Below, piece by piece: positions 59,866 through 64,000 of a stretch of 64,000 nucleotides of DNA. The notes beneath the pieces are model-generated. The model was given only the letters and a program-made list of their open reading frames with translations, was not told the origin of the DNA and ran no database searches. Position 1 is the first letter of the stretch, and each line of letters opens with the position of its first letter. Origin of the DNA: Hetaerina americana (lineage: Eukaryota > Arthropoda > Insecta > Odonata > Calopterygidae); NCBI GenBank assembly GCA_022747635.1, contig JAKTNV010000004.1:17856969-17920968 (forward strand), read 5' to 3'. The translations under genes and the position numbers were made by a program.

Positions 59866-60480
59866 TCGTGAAGCAATTGTGCCTGGGTTTTTGCTCGCGT
59901 CCCTCCCAGATGCTCCCGTCTCATCTTCGGATTTTTTTCGAAGAATGTGCCCCACGAAATGATAATCGAAACAAAGGAGGGAGGCGCGAACCGCGGCGAA
60001 GCATTATTTAATTCTTCCTCTCGTCCCCCTAACAACACCCCTCTTATCTCAAGATAAAAATGAGCCCTCGATATTTTTCTTTTCTCGTTCGTGCTCACGG
60101 CCGCTTGTCCTCCTTTGTCTCCCTCTATCCCCCCTCAGTTGTTTCTTTCTATCTCTCCACCCCCAGGGCGCGGGTTTAATTTTTGCGTCAGGTAACGAGA
60201 TGGCGGGGTTCCGTCAGAGGGGGAAGAGGTGGTGTCATCGACGCGTGGGATAATTGAGATCGTGGGGGGCCCGGGGTATCCCCTGAAATATCCGAAAAGG
60301 AAGGCAGTGGTTGGGAACGATGTTCGGGGCTCGGGGAAGCGTGCGTCCGGTAACTTTCCGCCCCACTGTCTCTCCTCCCTTGTTAATCGTCGGGTGGAGG
60401 GTATTCGTGCCTCGGGGGTGTGCACGGATTAGAAAGGGGTATGCCGAGGTTCGGGCGTGGTCCCGTGGTCTCCACCGTCG
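59866..60480. other. CpG-rich island
   Basis: CpG-rich and C/T-rich sequence (59880-60180) leads into GC-rich sequence (60170-60430). Several frames are open on both strands up to 97 codons, none with a recognised motif. It could be regulatory. Confidence 0.35.
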
Positions 60481-63400
60481 CGAAAGTGGAATAGGATTTG
60501 TCGATGCTGCGATGTGAAACCGAAGCACTGGGAAAGTATTTATGTGACAACGTCGCGATGTGAACTGGTGACATCTCAGATTTCACCCTAACTTTATTCC
60601 AATTATTATCAGGATTCCTCAAGTTTCTCGATGGCGAAAGGAAGTATACATGATCCACGGTAATGGTAACTAAAGCTTAATCGTTCCAGGAACTAAGGTT
60701 TAACTTTTTGTAAGGTTTCAAGGAACGTTTCCTTGAGAAAAATTACGAATTTAATAATGTTTCCATTGGTGTGTTCGTTTAAAAAAAACAACCGTACTAC
60801 TTATCTAACTGCTGATTTGTATCCACTCATACGAGTGGATGTTGCATAAGTTTTCAACCTCCCTATATAGATCAATAATTCCTTCCCCATAAGTGAACAT
60901 TTTGAGATTTTCCACTGCTTAATGATCTATGCATGTTCCCTTCAATGTGTCCTATTCTTATTGTCATTATCTTCGTATTTTTTAATGTATTTAAAAGGAA
61001 AAATCTTCACTTGCTCTGCGTCACATCCCATTAACGTAAACTCTTTGGTCTCTTCGTCGATCTGCCTCTATGGCCATACGATACGGTCAAAGCATCATCA
61101 CCTATCACAGAAAGTGTACCACTCAGGTGAAAAGAGGCCCTCCAGCATATTCCATCCTTCTCGCACTTGCCTTTCGTTCCTTTGGTTTGCGTCTCGGTCG
61201 GTTCGCAGCATCCGCCCTATTGTTCGGCCCGCTACCTCCTTTCTTTTTACGTTCGCTGCGATTTTCCGGCTCACTCCTGAGAAAATGGGACTCGTGGATT
61301 TATTTTTAAGGTGGCCCTAATGGTTGACGCCGGAAAGAAACGTCTCCGTATTTTTTCCCCTTGGCAGTGGCTCTGCAATCGGAGGAAAATAGTGATTGAA
61401 GCATCGCACTGCAATATTACAATTTACAATATGGAATACGGAATAAGTATTTCAATTGCGAAAATGTTGATTAAATACTGCGGAGCGAATGCAGTTTTTC
61501 ATTTTCCAAGTTATTTACTAATCGGCGACTTCGATTTTCTAGTATTGCTGCTCATAGTCCCAGAATTGGATTTGTTCGTGGCATCTCAGATTGTGTTCCG
61601 TAGGCAAATAGGTCAATAGGAGCATACAAGAAGTACCTAAATCAATTTTTTATTTCACCATTCGAATGGTTCACCAAATGATGAATTCCTAGTATAGTCG
61701 TGCAAATGTTGTAATACCACTTTGGTCTAATTCATGTAGTACTTCTATATCCCGATTAACTATTTGGTCACTGACTAAATATGTTAGGGGCTCACATATT
61801 TTCATCTCACATTTCATGAACACAATTCATTATATTCTTCAGATCATTCGGTAGATCGTGATTTGCACCCGAGTTAGATGTTGGAACTTCATGAATTCTC
61901 GCATGGCATACCTACTAGGTCTTATCTTCCACCCCTGGCACGTGCTCGTTTCAACGGAGGCATGCGTTTCGCTATCTGGAAATTATGCTACCCGCTCCAC
62001 AGTAATGCGATGAGGAGTGGTGTATGCTTTACTAATTAAGGGGCTAGTGGTCAGATCGTCTGTTTTCCGACGTCACTTCGTATCTACGCTTCACCGTTGC
62101 CTATGCTTCTGCATTAAATACCCCTAACTGTGTGTTTACGTGCGTCAAGCTAGTGCATCAAAAGTTGAAACGCTTTAATCTAGGTATTTGTTAATTTACC
62201 GGTGTGGGTCATATTAGCATTAGCCATGCAATGATATAAATGCAATTTTCCATTGTCTGTATTCAATTTGCAACGAATGATATTTCAATGTAAATGTATG
62301 CTTAATAATCCTTTCAAGCTTTTAGTACCTATTTTTACGCGATAAATTCTGTTTTTTGTAAATACGTACGCATTTAAGCTTTCGTGCTGTACAGTTTCTA
62401 TGTTTTGTGTCAGTTGAAAACTCTTTTTTCTCGGTGTGAATGAATTTTATAAAGTCAGAGGCATGACCTTTTAATTCTTTTTCTAATGCTCGTCTCTAAA
62501 CTTTTGTGCTCACGTTATATGCTTACTGTGTTAACCTACGCGATCCTCGTGACAGCTTTCCAATTTTAACTAATACGTATTTACTAAATAAATATTGAGT
62601 AATGTCATATTATTTGATACAATAAGCTTTTTCATAATTCGAGTAAATAATCGATTCAACTTGTTGCTGTACTACCACCAATTTTTTAAACTGACTGATT
62701 TACTCGCTACGATTGATGGCACCCTAGCAGTGTTGTTGAAGGATTTACAGTATTTTCGTATTTATCCTCCGTCAGTTGTTCTTGAGTAATGTAATGAGGG
62801 CTTTATAACTTCCAAGAATTTTAAATATCGCCATGTTCGTCCTAATGGACTCCATATTGAATGTAGAACTTGTATTAAATTGTTTCTAGGGCATGTTAGC
62901 CTGGAATAGGCATTTATTTTCCTCTAAAATGTTTTATTACTACCGGGTGGTTTTCCATCATCACTGTAGGTCTAAATTATGGAGTGCACTCTCCGTGTCG
63001 TGATCTCATATCTTGGCTTTTATTTTCTCATTCACAACACCGTTTTCTCCCACACCTCCCTAATGATTAATTCTACCAGGTTTCGTTTTTCGTAGTGTAG
63101 TTATTCTTAGCCACTAAATGCCTCGTTTGAGGCATGCGTAAGCAGGCTATTATCATGGAGAAATTTGTAATATGCATTGGATTTAATTTCAATCTACAAC
63201 CGGTAAACCTTGAAGTCATCACCAGCAGAATGAATCTACTCTTTGAGGTTGACGTCAACGCTTAGTTCAGGGAGCTTTCAGAGCTACACTGCAATTTCTA
63301 TATCAATTTTCCGCCAATGAATCATCCGGCAAAATTATATTTTATCCTGTGATTTTACTCGAGTGAAATTGAATTCACTTCGGAATATTAGATCCAAATT

Positions 63401-64000
63401 ACATGGTAAGATAATTGGAAATTAACCACGTGTGATACTTTTCTCTTGCTGATATTTTCATGATGAGAAATTTCTAGAATCATAAGCCACCCTTAGATGC
63501 CGCCTTTTGCTTTTCCTTTATATTTCCTGTGTCTTACCTCATCACTCTACCAAACTCGTCAATCAACCATTTTATCTCGTGGCATGTCTTCTTGTATATT
63601 TGTAGAAGAAGCCGGGAGGACTTTCTCTCCGATTAATAGTCCTCTCTCGATTGTCCTGGCTAGATAGTTAAATCTCCTGTCTGAATCCATCGTTCTTGTC
63701 ATGTAATCATTTTATTGTTGAAAGCAACAATTGATGGAAAGGAATATTTACGTGTACCGGCTACTTATATGATATTTTTAACCTAGTTGTCAGGAGTCCT
63801 GAGTGGGTTCGGAATGGATTGGAATGTACTTTTTGCAGCGTCTGTCCTTATTAACAAGTCAGGGTGCTTATTAATGCTTATAGTTTAGATTCCAGAGCTC
63901 TTGAACATATGCATTGGATCCATTTGATGACAGTAATGGATGCAGCTGCCTATTCACACCTAGTTCCCGCTAGTTTTTTTTTAATCCCTTCCCATCTACA
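60481..64000. other. AT-rich unassigned DNA
   Basis: Nothing recognisable. Frames at 60922-61619 (132 and 102 codons, +) lie next to each other but show no known motif. No repeats or tRNA-like boxes seen. Confidence 0.35.

Overview
The window is eukaryotic and animal-like, most plausibly from an arthropod with a large, repeat-rich genome. This is inferred from two decayed mariner-type DNA transposons, several non-LTR retrotransposon fragments, at least three families of tRNA-derived short repeats, long (AT)n, (TG)n and (AG)n microsatellites, and an AT-rich background broken by C/T-rich, CpG-containing islands. There is no bacterial-style gene organisation. I cannot name the species.

I found no host protein-coding gene or exon that I can support. 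Open reading frames are short, often overlap in several frames, and mostly lie in pyrimidine-rich islands or microsatellites. The only recognisable protein-coding sequence is dead transposon sequence: a nearly full-length mariner transposase pseudogene (57322-58362, +), an internally deleted mariner with intact ends (20335-20796, -), and reverse-transcriptase remnants at 53340-54080 (+), 54083-54335 (-) and 16485-16757 (+). The window is best read as intergenic or long-intron DNA.

Layout. 1-20 kb: AT-rich DNA with short-repeat family 1 copies (1516-1787; decayed copies near 5.8 and 6.2 kb), a hAT-like end (about 3613-3680), a 73-nt hairpin (4600-4672), a family 2 copy (16228-16440), an RTE-like LINE tail and several C/T-rich islands. 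20-31 kb: the deleted mariner, a long AT/AG microsatellite, islands, a foldback (25565-25768), another family 1 copy inside AT repeats, a LINE 3' end and a diverged family 1 copy. 31-48 kb: islands, a hammerhead-ribozyme-like motif (36118-36160), an AT/TG tract, a large inverted duplication of family 2 (39888-40508), a tRNA-like family 3 copy (45157-45228), two more family 1 copies and a degenerate hammerhead-like site (46388-46416). 48-64 kb: an island, microsatellites, LINE fragments, the mariner pseudogene, and a cluster at 58.9-59.4 kb with a perfect 103-bp-arm palindrome and two hammerhead-like motifs next to AT tails.

The most interesting signal is this set of four hammerhead-like motifs. 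All keep a CTGANGA-like box, a short stem II and GAAAC. The stem II sequence differs in each copy while pairing is kept. This organisation resembles the ribozymes known from the ends of Penelope-like retroelements. No Penelope reverse transcriptase is visible here, so the assignment is an inference.
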